Positions 35,391-45,338 are shown, counted from the first letter of the stretch. The stretch is DNA of 55,719 nt from Neoluteolibacter marinus (GCF_014904755.1 NZ_JACZFQ010000036.1:1-55719); one strand, 5' to 3'. A program made the numbers and translations. The notes: generated from the letters alone by a model not told the origin.

Positions 35391-36824
35391 ATGAAGTACT
35401 TCGCCCTGATTCTCCTTTCCCTCTACCTGCCGGTCCAGGCCAGGCCTGCCCTGGAAAAACCGAACGTCGTCGTGATCTTCCTCGACGACTGTGGTTACGG
35501 CGATTTTTCCCACACCGGCAACCCCACGATTCACACTCCGCACGTCTCGCGGATGGTTCATGAGGGCGCGAATTTCCCGCAGTTCTACGCCGCCTCGCCG
35601 GCCTGTTCGGCATCGCGCTACGCGCTGCTCACCGGCCGCAATCCCCGCCGCTCGGGGCTCGGATCCTGGGTCCTGGGGCCGGGGTCAAAGCGCCACATCC
35701 ACCCGCAGGAGGTCACCTTGGCGGAGGGCTTGAAGCACCAGGGCTATGCCACCGGCTTCTTCGGCAAGTGGCACCTCGGCACGCCCAACAAGGCCAACCA
35801 ACTGAGCCCGGATGCCTTCCCGCTGGCCCACGGCTTCGACGTCTGGGAAGGCACCAACGTCTCCAACGACTACGATCCCGGGGTCGACCTGATCCGCTCG
35901 AATCCACAGGGCAAGACCCCGATCGCCGGCTACGAGGTGATCGCGAAGAACATCACCATGAAGATGGAACTCCACGACGACCTGACCCGCCGCTACCGCG
36001 ATCTCGGTGTCCAGTTCATCAAGGATCACAAGGAAGAGCCGTTCCTCCTCTACCTCGCGCCGAACATGCCGCACCTGCCGGTCCATGCCGGCGACGAATT
36101 CAAGGGCAAGTCACTGCGCGGGCTCTATGGCGACTGCATCGAGGAGATCGACGCGATGATTGGCAGCCTCCTCAAAACCCTCGAGGACCAGGGAATCGCG
36201 GGGAACACGCTGGTGATCCTGTCGTCCGACAACGGCCCGTGGATCCGCTTCCAGGACACCGCCAGCCATCCGAAGTACGGCGAGGCTCGCCTCTTGATCG
36301 GCTCGGCCTTGCCTTTCCGTGACGGCAAGGGCTCGACTTGGGAAGGCGGGGTGCGCGAGGTGGGCGTGTGGTATTGGCCTGGCACCATCCCGCCGGCCAC
36401 CGTGGTGCGCACGCCGGCCTCGACCATGGACATCCTGCCCACTGCCTTCGCGCTTGCCGGCGAGCCGCTGCCGTCGGGCCGCACGCTCGATGGCCGCGAC
36501 ATCCGGCCCTTCCTCAACGGATCGAAGTTCCCCGGCAGCGTGCCTGAATTCGAGTTCGTCTACACCGGCAACGGCAACAACGTGGTTCACGCTGCCCGCA
36601 AGGGACCGTGGAAGCTTCACACCAAGCTCTATTCCCAGACCGGCAACAATTACGGCTTCAAGGCATCGCCGGAAAAGCCGCTGCTCTTCAACGTCGAGGA
36701 GGACCCCTCGGAGCGCATCGACCGCAGCAGCGAGCAAGCGGCGGTGGTCGGCGAGTTGCAGGGGGTGCTCGATGCCTTCAAGGCCTCGCTGGATTCCGAG
36801 CAGACCTTCTGGGGCGCGCCTTGA
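35391..36824 (+). CDS. Secreted sulfatase (arylsulfatase-type)
   Basis: 477 residues from ATG 35391 (MKYFALILLSLYLPVQA, signal peptide). Metal-binding VVVIFLDDCGYGDF lies at 27-39. The formylglycine site is C-S-A-S-R at 72-76, with Ala in place of the usual Pro of C-x-P-S-R, a known variant in sulfatases. FFGKWHLG, FLLYLAPNMPHLPVH, VILSSDNGPW and the C-terminal strand domain complete the fold. Unlike the large sulfatase at 1-4.5 kb it has no extra modules. It should act outside the cytoplasm on sulfated glycans, after Cys72 is oxidised by a maturase not in this window. Confidence 0.9.
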   Translation: MKYFALILLSLYLPVQARPALEKPNVVVIFLDDCGYGDFSHTGNPTIHTPHVSRMVHEGANFPQFYAASPACSASRYALLTGRNPRRSGLGSWVLGPGSKRHIHPQEVTLAEGLKHQGYATGFFGKWHLGTPNKANQLSPDAFPLAHGFDVWEGTNVSNDYDPGVDLIRSNPQGKTPIAGYEVIAKNITMKMELHDDLTRRYRDLGVQFIKDHKEEPFLLYLAPNMPHLPVHAGDEFKGKSLRGLYGDCIEEIDAMIGSLLKTLEDQGIAGNTLVILSSDNGPWIRFQDTASHPKYGEARLLIGSALPFRDGKGSTWEGGVREVGVWYWPGTIPPATVVRTPASTMDILPTAFALAGEPLPSGRTLDGRDIRPFLNGSKFPGSVPEFEFVYTGNGNNVVHAARKGPWKLHTKLYSQTGNNYGFKASPEKPLLFNVEEDPSERIDRSSEQAAVVGELQGVLDAFKASLDSEQTFWGAP

Positions 36825-36887
36825 TCCGCCGGCGCCGTTCAGAAGGACTTGCCGACCCGCGGGGCGGCGTCTAAGGGTCCCGCCGCC

Positions 36888-38120
36888 ATGGCCACGATCA
36901 ATTCGAACTTCCTCAAGCTCAAAGCCGGTTACCTCTTTCCCGAAATCGGCCGCCGGGTGAAAGCCTTCACCGACGCCAATCCCGACAAGGCCGCCAAGAT
37001 CATCCGCTGCGGCATCGGCGACGTGACCGAGCCGCTGCCTGCTTCGGTGCGGGCCGCGATGCACGAGGCGATCGACGAGATGGGCGTGCGCGAGACCTTC
37101 AAGGGCTACGGCCCGGAACAGGGTTACGAGTTCCTGCGCCAGGCGATCGTCGACAACCAGTTCTCCGATCTCGGGATTTCCGCCGACGAGGTCTTCATTT
37201 CCGACGGCTCGAAGTGCGACACCGGCAACATCCTCGACATCTTCGGCGAGGGCAACGTGATCGCCATCACCGACCCGGTCTACCCGGTCTACGTCGATAC
37301 CAACGTGATGGCCGGCAACACCGGCGAGGCGGATGACAAGGGCGCCTACGCCGGCCTCGTCTACCTGCCCTGCACCGCGGAGAACGGCTTCGTCGCCGAG
37401 CTGCCGAAGGAAAAGGTCGACCTGGTCTACCTGTGCTTCCCGAACAACCCGACCGGCTCGGTGGCGACCCGCGAGCAGCTCGAGGCCTGGGTCAAGTACG
37501 CCAAGGAAAACGACACCGTCATCTTCTACGACGCCGCCTACGAGGCCTTCATCCAGGACCCCTCGGTGCCGCGCTCGATCTTCGAGATCGAGGGTGCCAA
37601 GGACGTTGCCATCGAGTTCCGCTCCTTCTCGAAGAACGGCGGTTTCACCGGCGTGCGCTGCGCTTATGTGGTCATCCCCAAGACCGTCACCGGCAAGGCC
37701 GCGGACGGCAGCCGGGTGCCGCTGCACCAGCTCTGGAGCCGCCGCCACAGCACCAAGTTCAACGGCGCCAGCTACCCGGTGCAGAAGGGTGCCGCCGCGG
37801 TCTTCTCGGAGCAGGGCGAGGCCGAGGTGAAGGCACTCATCGAGCACTACATGGGCAACGCCAAGCTGCTGGTCGAGGCCTGCAAGTCGGCCGGCCTGCC
37901 GGTCTTCGGCGGCGAGAACGCACCTTACGTCTGGGTCGGCTGCCCGGCAGGATCGACGTCCTGGGACATGTTCGACAAGATGCTGAATGAAGCCCAGGTG
38001 GTGATCACCCCGGGTTCCGGTTTCGGTTCCGCCGGCGAGGGATGGTTCCGGATTTCCGCCTTCAATTCGCGCGCCAACGTCGAGGAGGTCTGCAAGCGGT
38101 TGAAGGCGGTGTTGGCTTGA
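36888..38120 (+). CDS. dapL: LL-diaminopimelate aminotransferase
   Basis: 410 residues from ATG 36888 ([20 protein letters not shown]). It is a PLP fold-type I enzyme with the signature opening above, [30 protein letters not shown], and the PLP-lysine in [12 protein letters not shown] (~residue 250). DapL converts tetrahydrodipicolinate directly to LL-diaminopimelate with glutamate as amino donor, for lysine and peptidoglycan. The pathway is known from plants, Chlamydiae and Verrucomicrobia, which supports the taxonomic placement. The stop lies 2 bp before a REP array. Confidence 0.95.
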   Translation: MATINSNFLKLKAGYLFPEIGRRVKAFTDANPDKAAKIIRCGIGDVTEPLPASVRAAMHEAIDEMGVRETFKGYGPEQGYEFLRQAIVDNQFSDLGISADEVFISDGSKCDTGNILDIFGEGNVIAITDPVYPVYVDTNVMAGNTGEADDKGAYAGLVYLPCTAENGFVAELPKEKVDLVYLCFPNNPTGSVATREQLEAWVKYAKENDTVIFYDAAYEAFIQDPSVPRSIFEIEGAKDVAIEFRSFSKNGGFTGVRCAYVVIPKTVTGKAADGSRVPLHQLWSRRHSTKFNGASYPVQKGAAAVFSEQGEAEVKALIEHYMGNAKLLVEACKSAGLPVFGGENAPYVWVGCPAGSTSWDMFDKMLNEAQVVITPGSGFGSAGEGWFRISAFNSRANVEEVCKRLKAVLA

Positions 38121-38122
38121 GG

Positions 38123-38758
38123 CTTTGGAGTGCGGTGGCAGAGCGCAGCGTCGACACCGCTTTCGAGGCACCGGAGGGGGAGTTTGGACCTTCCGGCAAT
38201 GAATCGCCGGGGTATGCCTTGGGGCCGCTCCGGGGATGGCCGGCCTGTGGGGTGAAGTCAGCTGCAACAAAGCGCCGTCGCCGGTCGCTGCGCTCCCTCT
38301 GCCGGCGCACTCCAAGGTACTTTGGAGTGCGGTGGCAGAGCCCTGCAGGGGCGTCGACACCGCTTTCGAGGCACTGGAGGGGGAGTCTGGACGTTCCGGC
38401 AATGAATCTCCGGGGCGTGCCTCGGGCCGTCTTGGGGATGGCGGGCCTGTGGGGTGAAGTCAGCCGCAACAAAGCGCCGTCGCCGGTCGCTGCGCTCTGC
38501 CGGCGCACTCCAAAGTACTTTGGAGTGCGGTGGCAGAGCGCAGCGTCGACACCGCTTTCGAGGCACCGGAGGGGGAGTCTGGACATTCCGGCAATGAATC
38601 TCCGGGGCGTGCCTCGGGCCGTCTTGGGGATGGCCGGCCTGTGGGGTGAGGTCAGCCACAACAAAGCGCCGTCGCCGGTCGCTGCGCTCCCTCTGCCGGC
38701 GCACTCCAAGGTACTTTGGAGTGCGGTGGCAGAGCGCAGCGTCGACACCGCTTTCGGA
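38123..38758. repeat. Family-1 (GGAG) REP array: three inverted pairs plus a half unit
   Basis: Complete units lie at 38123-38316, 38320-38515 and 38518-38710, spaced at 197-198 bp and separated only by two or three bases (GTA-type junctions). A fourth left arm at 38714-38758 has no right partner. The cores share GGACNTTCCGGCAATGAATC-type sequence, the same sub-family as the 21.6-kb copy. The left-arm loop differs between units (CGCAGC, CCTGCAGGGGC). The array begins 2 bp after the dapL stop. Open frames across it on both strands are by-products of its GC-rich sequence. Confidence 0.88.
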
Positions 38759-38759
38759 G

Positions 38760-38924
38760 CAAGCGGGGCGCGACGCCTGGTTCTCCGGTGCCGCCCCGCC
38801 GGGTTGTCACGGGGTTCACGACCACACGGTCGCCGACGAGCCTCCACCCTGATAAGTGCCGTCCCCGGACATGGGGGCAGCGCCTCGGAAGAGGCCGGGG
38901 ATCGTCGCTCGCCCCCGGCCTTTT
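38760..38924 (+). ncRNA. Candidate structured RNA, rod-like (6S-like?) ending in a terminator
   Basis: This protein-free stretch can fold into one long interrupted rod. GGGGCG-CGAC (38765-38774) pairs with GTCG-CGCCCC (38904-38915), GGTGCCGCCCC (38787-38797) with GGGGGCAGCGCC (38873-38884, one mismatch), and CCGGG (38799-38803) with CCCGG (38864-38868). The outer stem competes with the terminator at 38893-38924. A ~165-nt rod with internal loops is the shape of 6S RNA, but I cannot see conserved 6S sequence with certainty. A leader/attenuator for the PUR gene at 38981 is the alternative. Confidence 0.3.
38893..38924 (+). terminator. Intrinsic terminator
   Basis: GGCCGGGG (38893-38900) pairs perfectly with CCCCGGCC (38913-38920) around a 12-nt loop and is followed by TTTTCC. 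It would end transcription coming from dapL and the REP array, or from the candidate RNA just upstream, before the PUR-domain gene. Confidence 0.7.
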
Positions 38925-38980
38925 CCTTGACAATCAAGCACTGTCGGGAAGACTCCGCCGTAACTTCAACAAAGGGGGTA

Positions 38981-39190
38981 ATGGTGGAAAGCGACCTTTT
39001 GCACACGGAAAAGATCCTGGCGGACCGGAAGACGTTCTTTCTCGATTTGAAAGAGAACTCCCGGGGCAAGGTGGTGAAGATCACGGAAGATGTCGGTGGC
39101 AACCGCGACACGATCATGGTGCCGGCCGAGATTCTCGGCGACTTCATCGCCGCGTTGACGGACATCAAGGACACGGCGGACAGCCGTTGA
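38981..39190 (+). CDS. PUR-domain nucleic-acid-binding protein
   Basis: 69 residues from ATG 38981, preceded by the purine-rich AAAGGGGG. The body KTFFLDLKENSRGKVVKITE and RDTIMVPAEILGDFIAALTD fits the single PUR repeat of bacterial PurA/BpuR-like proteins: four strands (with K-x-F-F-x-D-x-K-E-N) followed by one helix. Such proteins dimerise to bind single-stranded DNA or RNA. The target is not known in Verrucomicrobia. The gene is preceded by a terminator and a candidate structured RNA. Confidence 0.72.
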   Translation: MVESDLLHTEKILADRKTFFLDLKENSRGKVVKITEDVGGNRDTIMVPAEILGDFIAALTDIKDTADSR

Positions 39191-39368
39191 TTTCCGTTCC
39201 TTTGCCCGGCGCGGAGGCGGGCAATAGCCGTGTTTCCGCGATATTTTCGCGATTCCGTGAGATGGTTGGATTTCAGGCTCGTTATAGGGTTCACTGGCTG
39301 ACACTGCCGCACCCATCCCTTTGAGCCGTCTTCACCCCAGCGTCCCGGAATCCGCCTGCCGCCTCAAG

Positions 39369-41111
39369 ATGCGGCCGTGGCTACGCGCGGCGGTGGTGGT
39401 GGGGCAGGTTTTCTCGCTCGCCGTCTCGGCGACGACGGTGTGGCAGCCGGCGACGGACTACTCGATTTCTTTCCCGGGTGACCGGCTGGATTCGGCGCCG
39501 GCGATCAATCCCTTCGACAACTTCACCCACCTGGGATCCGACTTCGGTTGGATGGGTCCGGGGGAGAACCGGATCGACAGCCGCGCGGGTGCGATCCGCA
39601 CCCGGCCGGACGGCGAGTGGACCGGGGCCTGGCACTCGTTGGCCGGTCTCGCCGCGGAACCGGAGCGGACCTTTGATCCCACCGACGTCACCGGACTCGG
39701 CGGGCCCGAGGCGGGGCGTGCCGGGGTGGTGGCGGTCACGGTGGATGCCCGCGGCCAGGGCGAGCTGAGGGTGGAGCTGGCGGACATCCACAAGATGGTG
39801 CGCTGGGCGAGAACCATGGTGTTGCAGCCGGGCGAGCGCACGCGGCACCGCTTCGAGGTCAACGCCGGGGAGCTGGGGCCCTTGAAGTTCATCAACTGGG
39901 TGGCCGAGCCGGGTTGCGCGGCGGAGATCTCGTCGATCGGTTTCGAGGTCGAGCGACCGGCGATCAGCGAGGAGGAGTGGATGCTGCGGCTTTCGCTGGG
40001 AAAACTGCGCCGCTGCCATGACCCGGAGTCCGGGCTGACCCGCGATCGCGCGCATTTGCCGGCCGGGGTCTTCGACTCCGTCACCTCGGCCGGTCTCCAC
40101 GCTCTGGCCAGCGCGGCGGCCGCCCGCGAAGGGATTCTCGACCGGGAACAGGTGGCGGGCGAAATCCGCAGGACCACCCGGGCGCTGATCGAACTGCCCA
40201 AGGCCGCCGGGTTCCTTCCCCACTTCACCTGCCGCGACGGGGAGGGCAGGACGGTGCTCCATCCCGGTACCGAATTCAGCACCGTGGACACCGCGATCGC
40301 CCTGATCAGCCTGCGGCTGGCGGCGCAGGTGCTTGAGCTGGCCGATGTTTCCGACGCCGTGGCCACGATGATTGGCGAGCTCGACTTCGACCTGGTGACC
40401 AGCCCCGACGGATGGATCGGACATGGCTTCGCGGAAGACGGGACCACGCCGCTGGCCAGCAAGTGGCGCGATTGGGGCGGGGAGACAGCCTTGGTGCTAG
40501 CCTTGGAGTCGATGGTCCACGGCCGCGAGCCGCGCGGCAAGATGGAGCGGGGTGGTCGGGTTTTCCGCGGCGTCGAGTTCATCGCGGAGATCCAGAGCCT
40601 GTTCTTTCCCGACTTCGACCGGCCCGAGCCGGACCGGGTCTCCGGGACGGATTGGCCGGCGGCGCGGCGCGATCTGTTGGAGCGCCAGCGGGGCTATTTC
40701 CCGAAATACTGGGTGGACTCGGCGGCGGCCCGGGCCGGCCTGTTCGGGCTTTCCGGCGGCGAGGCCGGGATGCCGGGCGAAGGCTACAATGCGGCCGGCA
40801 CCGACGTTCCCGATCTGCGCTGGCTCTACCCGCACGCGATGGTGATGGGGCTGGCGCTGAGCGATCGCAGCCGCTACCGCGAGGGGATCTTCCAACTGGA
40901 CGACGCCGGGTTGTTGTTCCCCCAGGGCCTCCCGGAAAATGCCGAGATCGATCTGGTCCGGCACAATCCGATGCAGGGCTCCTTGAATGCCGGCTTCGAA
41001 GCGATCGCCGCCTACCACGGGTGGCGGCGCGATGGCGCGGACGTGATCGATGCCGCCTGCCGCGGGGATGCCGTGCTGCGGGCGGCGGTCCGGAGATTCT
41101 GGCCCGACTGA
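39369..41111 (+). CDS. Exported glucoamylase-like (alpha/alpha)-barrel protein
   Basis: About 580 residues from ATG 39369 (MRPWLRAAVVVGQVFSLAVS, signal peptide). The N-terminal 190 residues look like a beta-sandwich (DGEWTGAWHSLAGLAAEPER, then GELRVELADIHKMVRWARTM). The rest is helical, with segments such as FSTVDTAIALISLRLAAQVL, YNAAGTDVPDLRWLYPHAMV and MQGSLNAGFEAIAAYHGWRR. These resemble the glucoamylase-like group of (alpha/alpha)6 barrels. I cannot place it in a numbered glycoside hydrolase family or name catalytic residues. A role in glycan breakdown or uptake is plausible. Confidence 0.5.
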   Translation: MRPWLRAAVVVGQVFSLAVSATTVWQPATDYSISFPGDRLDSAPAINPFDNFTHLGSDFGWMGPGENRIDSRAGAIRTRPDGEWTGAWHSLAGLAAEPERTFDPTDVTGLGGPEAGRAGVVAVTVDARGQGELRVELADIHKMVRWARTMVLQPGERTRHRFEVNAGELGPLKFINWVAEPGCAAEISSIGFEVERPAISEEEWMLRLSLGKLRRCHDPESGLTRDRAHLPAGVFDSVTSAGLHALASAAAAREGILDREQVAGEIRRTTRALIELPKAAGFLPHFTCRDGEGRTVLHPGTEFSTVDTAIALISLRLAAQVLELADVSDAVATMIGELDFDLVTSPDGWIGHGFAEDGTTPLASKWRDWGGETALVLALESMVHGREPRGKMERGGRVFRGVEFIAEIQSLFFPDFDRPEPDRVSGTDWPAARRDLLERQRGYFPKYWVDSAAARAGLFGLSGGEAGMPGEGYNAAGTDVPDLRWLYPHAMVMGLALSDRSRYREGIFQLDDAGLLFPQGLPENAEIDLVRHNPMQGSLNAGFEAIAAYHGWRRDGADVIDAACRGDAVLRAAVRRFWPD

Positions 41112-41217
41112 AGCGCCGGCACCGGGGTCATCGGTGGAACGGGGATCTCCGGACCGCGGTGTTTTTTCTTCATTGCCGCAGGGCGACGCGCGGTTTCAGA
41201 TTAAGGAAATTCAATAC

Positions 41218-43509
41218 ATGGAGGATCGATATGAAATGCGCGGGAAGCTGGGACAAGGTGGTCTTGGCGCCGTTTTCCGTGCCTGGGACCACGCGCTGAA
41301 AAGGGAAGTGGCGGTCAAACGCATCCTTTCCGGCGAAGCCGGCGAACAGCGCGACGAGGCAACCCGCCAGATGGAAAAGGAAACCGGTGCCCTCGCCGCG
41401 CTCCAGCATCCCAACATCGTGACCATCTACGACGTCGGTTCCGACGAGGAAGGTCCGTTCGTGGTGATGGAGTTGCTGACCGGCGAGACCCTCGACGAGA
41501 TCGTCGCCAAGGCCCCGCTGACCTGGCGCGACTTCCGCGAGCTGGTCCTGCAGATCCAGGAAGGATTGGTCGCGGCGCAGGATCTCGGTCTGGTCCACCG
41601 TGACCTGAAGCCGTCGAACGTGATGGTGAACTGGCTTCCCTCGGGCCGCTTCCAGGCGAAGATCGTCGACTTCGGTCTGGCCAAGTTCTGCCCGAAGCCG
41701 GAGGAGCAAACCGTTGACCTGAACGACTCCGTTTTCGGCTCGATCTTCTTCATGGCGCCCGAGCAATTCGAACGCGGGGCGCTCGACTCGCGGGTCGACA
41801 TGTATGCCATCGGCAGCGTCTACTACTACACCCTCACCGGGCAGTCGCCGTTCCAGGGCGACACCGGGCCGCAGGTGATGGCGGCCCACCTCGAGCACCG
41901 GGTGATCCCGCTCGGCCAGCTGCGGCCGGACATCCCGAAGTGGGCCGCGGACTGGGTCATGTGGCACATCAACCGCCTGCCGGACGAGCGGCCTGAGAAC
42001 GCCCGCGAGTCGCTGAAATCCTTCATCCAACTCGACGTTCCGACGACCCAATCCATGGCTCCCGCCGAACCTCAACCCGAGGCCCCCAAACGCCCCCGCC
42101 TGGTGATCCCCGGTGCCGCCCCGCCGCCGGAACCGACGCCGGTTCCCGAGCCGGCCATCACCCAGACCGCCCCGCAGCCGCTGGCCCCGCCGTCCGGCGC
42201 GCCACCCAGCTTGCACACGACGTCGCAACAGTCCGCGGCCGAGGCGAATCCGGAACCCTCGCCCGCCGCGCCGCCGCCGGCCGCCACGGTCATGCCGGCG
42301 ACCGCGGTGACGGTCACCGCGACGCCGACCGGACCCGCCGCACGCACCCAGGCCGCGGGAACCCGGCCGGCCGGCGGCCAGCCGTCGATGGTTCCGGCGA
42401 AAAAGGGCTTGGGCAACGGCGCGAAGGGCGCCATCGCCGCCGTGCTCGGGGTAGTGGTCCTGATTATCGCAGGCTTGCTCGCCAACAAGGCGGGTGAAAG
42501 CAAGAAGGCCGACCTCTACAACCGCATCGTCAAGCAGGCCGCCGAGTCGTCCGATCCGATCCCGGTCAATGCCGAGGAACTCAAGATCCTGCTGGAGTCC
42601 GTGGTCACTCCCGGGTCCAACGCGGAGCGCGAAACGGTTTACAAGGCGCTCTATCTCGCCGAGGCCGCGGATAGCACCGACATCGACGATGTGCTGGTCG
42701 ACGCCGCCACCACGACGGAAATGAACTCGTCGATCCGGGAAGCCCTGCTGTCCCGCATCGTCGCCCAGCGGAAGAATCCCTCCGTGATTCCCAAGCTGCT
42801 GGCCTTCGCCCGCAACACCAATGACGAGAAGGGTGCCACGGCGGCGCTGGAGGCGGTCAAGAAACTCGGTGGCGGCGACCAGTTCGCCGAGCTCCTCGAC
42901 GTCGTCCAGTTCACCGGCAACACCGAGATCCGCAAGGCCGCCGAGGCGGCGGCCGGCTACGTGGTGTCGAATTCCCCGCGTCCGCAGCAGTTCGCCGGCA
43001 CCCTGGCTTCCGCCTATGCCGCGGCAACCAGCGAGGATACCCGCCACGCCTTGTTGCGCCTGCTCGGCCGCGCCGGGGGCGCCAATGCCTCGGCGATCGT
43101 CACCAAGTCGCTCAAGGAGGGCTCGGATCTCGACAAGCAGAGTGCGATCTTCTCGATCCAGCAGTGGGTCGATGACTCGATGTTCGAGACCTTGACCAAT
43201 TTCATGGTCGAGACCGACGACGAGCGCTTACGCGCCACCGCCTTCAAGGCGGCGATGGTCTTCATGCGGGACAAGACGCGGAAGCGCTCCGAGGAAGCCA
43301 GCGAGGCGTTCTGGAAGATCCTGGCCGAACGGGCCAACAACCCCTCCGAACAACTGGATGTCATCCGCAGCCTCGTCAACCTCGAGCCGAAAGCGTGGTC
43401 GATGGCCATTGTCGAAGGTTTCACCGATCCCTCGGGTGCCGACAAGGTGGTCGACATCGCGGAAAAGGGGCTGCGCCTGATGAAGAGCAAGATGAAGGAG
43501 GACGAGTAA
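41218..43509 (+). CDS. Receptor-like Ser/Thr protein kinase with HEAT-like extracytoplasmic domain
   Basis: 763 residues from ATG 41218. The kinase domain (5-275) is complete: GKLGQGGLGAVF, Lys34, HRDLKPSN at 127-134, DFG at 151-153 and MAPEQ. A Pro/Ala-rich linker (280-395) leads to one membrane helix (403-423, GAIAAVLGVVVLIIAGLLA). The outer domain of ~340 residues is all-helical with HEAT/ARM-like pairs (IREALLSRIVAQRKNPSVIP, then AALEAVKKLGGGDQFAELL). Such a domain would bind a protein or peptide ligand. The stop is followed by a good intrinsic terminator. Confidence 0.88.
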   Translation: MEDRYEMRGKLGQGGLGAVFRAWDHALKREVAVKRILSGEAGEQRDEATRQMEKETGALAALQHPNIVTIYDVGSDEEGPFVVMELLTGETLDEIVAKAPLTWRDFRELVLQIQEGLVAAQDLGLVHRDLKPSNVMVNWLPSGRFQAKIVDFGLAKFCPKPEEQTVDLNDSVFGSIFFMAPEQFERGALDSRVDMYAIGSVYYYTLTGQSPFQGDTGPQVMAAHLEHRVIPLGQLRPDIPKWAADWVMWHINRLPDERPENARESLKSFIQLDVPTTQSMAPAEPQPEAPKRPRLVIPGAAPPPEPTPVPEPAITQTAPQPLAPPSGAPPSLHTTSQQSAAEANPEPSPAAPPPAATVMPATAVTVTATPTGPAARTQAAGTRPAGGQPSMVPAKKGLGNGAKGAIAAVLGVVVLIIAGLLANKAGESKKADLYNRIVKQAAESSDPIPVNAEELKILLESVVTPGSNAERETVYKALYLAEAADSTDIDDVLVDAATTTEMNSSIREALLSRIVAQRKNPSVIPKLLAFARNTNDEKGATAALEAVKKLGGGDQFAELLDVVQFTGNTEIRKAAEAAAGYVVSNSPRPQQFAGTLASAYAAATSEDTRHALLRLLGRAGGANASAIVTKSLKEGSDLDKQSAIFSIQQWVDDSMFETLTNFMVETDDERLRATAFKAAMVFMRDKTRKRSEEASEAFWKILAERANNPSEQLDVIRSLVNLEPKAWSMAIVEGFTDPSGADKVVDIAEKGLRLMKSKMKEDE

Positions 43510-43528
43510 TCCGCCCGTCTCCGCGAGA

Positions 43529-43559
43529 GCCCCGGTCGCCCCTGGCACCGGGGCGTTTT
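43529..43559 (+). terminator. Intrinsic terminator after the Ser/Thr kinase gene
   Basis: GCCCCGGT (43529-43536) pairs with ACCGGGGC (43547-43554) around a 10-nt loop, followed by GTTTTCG. It lies 19 bases after the kinase stop and separates it from serS. Confidence 0.8.
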
Positions 43560-43634
43560 CGTATTTGGAACTGTCGAAAAGACCGCGAAGAAGGATTGGA
43601 CGATCCCGGTCCGGCGTACATCCTCCGCCTCACC

Positions 43635-44918
43635 ATGCTCGACATCCGCGAGATCCGCGACCACGCCGACACCGTCCGCGAGCGCCTCAAGGCGCGCGGG
43701 GGAAACCATTGGACGCTCATCGATGAAGTGCTCGCCTGCGACGAATCCCGCCGCGCGGCCGAAACCGACAAGCAGCACCTCCAGTCGGAGCGCAAGTCGA
43801 CGTCCAAGCAGATCGGCATGCTCAAGGGCAAGGGCGAGGACACCTCGGCGATTGAAGCCGAGGTGCGGGCGATCAACGACAAGATCGCCGCGCTCGACGC
43901 AGCATCCGAAGCCGCCGGCCAGCGCCAGCACGAGCTGCTGATGGAGATTCCCAACATGCCGCACCCCGATTGTCCGGTCGGTTCGGATGAGACCGCCAAT
44001 CCGGTGGTCCGGGAGTGGGGCGAAAAGCCGGCGCTCGAGGAGCCGAAGGACCACCTGGTGCTCGCCGAGCAGCTCGGGATCATTTCGCTGGAGGACGCCA
44101 CCCGCATCGCCGGATCGGGCTTCGCGGTGTTCCGCGGCCAGGGCGCCCGTCTGGAGCGTGCGCTCATCGGCTTCCTGCTCGACCTCCAGTCGGGCGAGAA
44201 CGGCTACGAGGAGGTCAACGTGCCTCACGTGGTCCTGCGCGAGTGCATGGAAGGCACCGGCCAGCTGCCGAAGTTCGAGGACGACATGTACGGCACCGAT
44301 GCCGGGGAGGACGGCCGCAACCAGCTGTTCCTCGCGCCGACCGCCGAGGTGCCGGTGACCAACCTCTACCGCGACACCCTGCTCGCCGAGGCCGACCTGC
44401 CGAAGAAGCTGGTCGCCTGCACGCCGTGCTTCCGCCGCGAGGCCGGCAGCGCCGGCCGCGACAACCGCGGGATCATCCGCATGCACCAGTTCGACAAGGT
44501 CGAGCTCGTCCAGCTGGTTCATCCCGACCGCGGGCTGGAAACCCTGGAGGAGCTGACCGCCCACGCCGAGTCCGCGTTGCAAAAGCTCGGCCTCCATTAC
44601 CGGACGATCGAGCTTTGCACCGGCGACCTCGGCGCGAACTCGGCCAAGACCTACGACATCGAGGTTTGGGCGCCGGGGCAGGGGAAGTACCTCGAGGTTT
44701 CGAGCTGCTCGTGGTTCAGCGATTTCCAGGCGCGGCGGATGAAGCTGCGCTTCAAGGACAGCGACGGGAAGAACCGCTTCTGCCACACCCTCAACGGCTC
44801 GGGCACCGCGCTTCCACGGCTCTACGTGGCGTTGCTCGAGCAGTGCCAGCAGCCGGACGGCTCGATCAAGGTCCCGGCCGCGCTGGTGCCCTACTTCGGC
44901 GCCGGAGAGATCCGCTGA
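43635..44918 (+). CDS. serS: Seryl-tRNA synthetase
   Basis: 427 residues from ATG 43635 (MLDIREIRDHADTVRERLKA). The N-terminal tRNA-binding coiled coil spans ~25-105. The class II catalytic domain has motif 2 in FRREAGSAGRDNRGIIRMHQ and motif 3 in NGSGTALPRLYVALLEQCQQ, with the Ser-specific APTAEVPVTNLYRD. It charges tRNA-Ser and tRNA-Sec in the cytosol. A long open frame upstream overlaps the kinase gene and is not part of it. The stop is 4 bp before a GGAG REP doublet. Confidence 0.95.
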   Translation: MLDIREIRDHADTVRERLKARGGNHWTLIDEVLACDESRRAAETDKQHLQSERKSTSKQIGMLKGKGEDTSAIEAEVRAINDKIAALDAASEAAGQRQHELLMEIPNMPHPDCPVGSDETANPVVREWGEKPALEEPKDHLVLAEQLGIISLEDATRIAGSGFAVFRGQGARLERALIGFLLDLQSGENGYEEVNVPHVVLRECMEGTGQLPKFEDDMYGTDAGEDGRNQLFLAPTAEVPVTNLYRDTLLAEADLPKKLVACTPCFRREAGSAGRDNRGIIRMHQFDKVELVQLVHPDRGLETLEELTAHAESALQKLGLHYRTIELCTGDLGANSAKTYDIEVWAPGQGKYLEVSSCSWFSDFQARRMKLRFKDSDGKNRFCHTLNGSGTALPRLYVALLEQCQQPDGSIKVPAALVPYFGAGEIR

Positions 44919-44922
44919 GATC

Positions 44923-45338
44923 CTTGGAGTGCGGTGGCAGAGCGCAGCGTCGACACCGCTTTCGAACGATCTTGCAGGTCCGCCAGTTTCTCCCGTGACC
45001 GAGTGAGGCTGACGTTCCGAATCGGAAGTCCCAGCGCTGCTTCGGATCTTCAAGCCGAGGCGACCCGCAACAAAGCGCCGTCGCCGTCCCTGCAGGACTC
45101 TGCCGGCGCACTCCAAGGTTCGATCCCGCCGCGGCAACACTTTGGAGTGCGGTGGCAGAGCGCAGCGGCGACACCGCTTTCGGAGGATCTTGCCGGTCCG
45201 CCAGATTCTCCCGTGACCGCGCAAGGCGTGCGCTTTGAATCGCAAGTCCAATCGCTGCCACGGATCTTCAAGCCGAGGCGACCCGCAACGAAGCGCCGTC
45301 GCCGGTCGCTGCGCGCCCTCTGCCGGCGCACTCCAAAG
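44923..45338. repeat. Family-1 (GGAG) REP doublet upstream of the RAYT gene
   Basis: Units lie at 44923-45117 and 45140-45338, period 217 bp, joined by TTCGATCCCGCCGCGGCAAC. The cores contain TTGCAGGTCCGCCAG/TTGCCGGTCCGCCAG and CGGATCTTCAAGCCGAGGC, a sub-family found only here and at 45.9-46.4 kb, on either side of the transposase gene. The array starts 4 bp after serS and ends 47 bp before the RAYT ATG. Confidence 0.88.

Noticed and set aside
38123-38758. CRISPR array
   Set aside because: Units of ~195 bp in inverted-arm pairs, no unique spacers of 30-40 bp, no cas genes.
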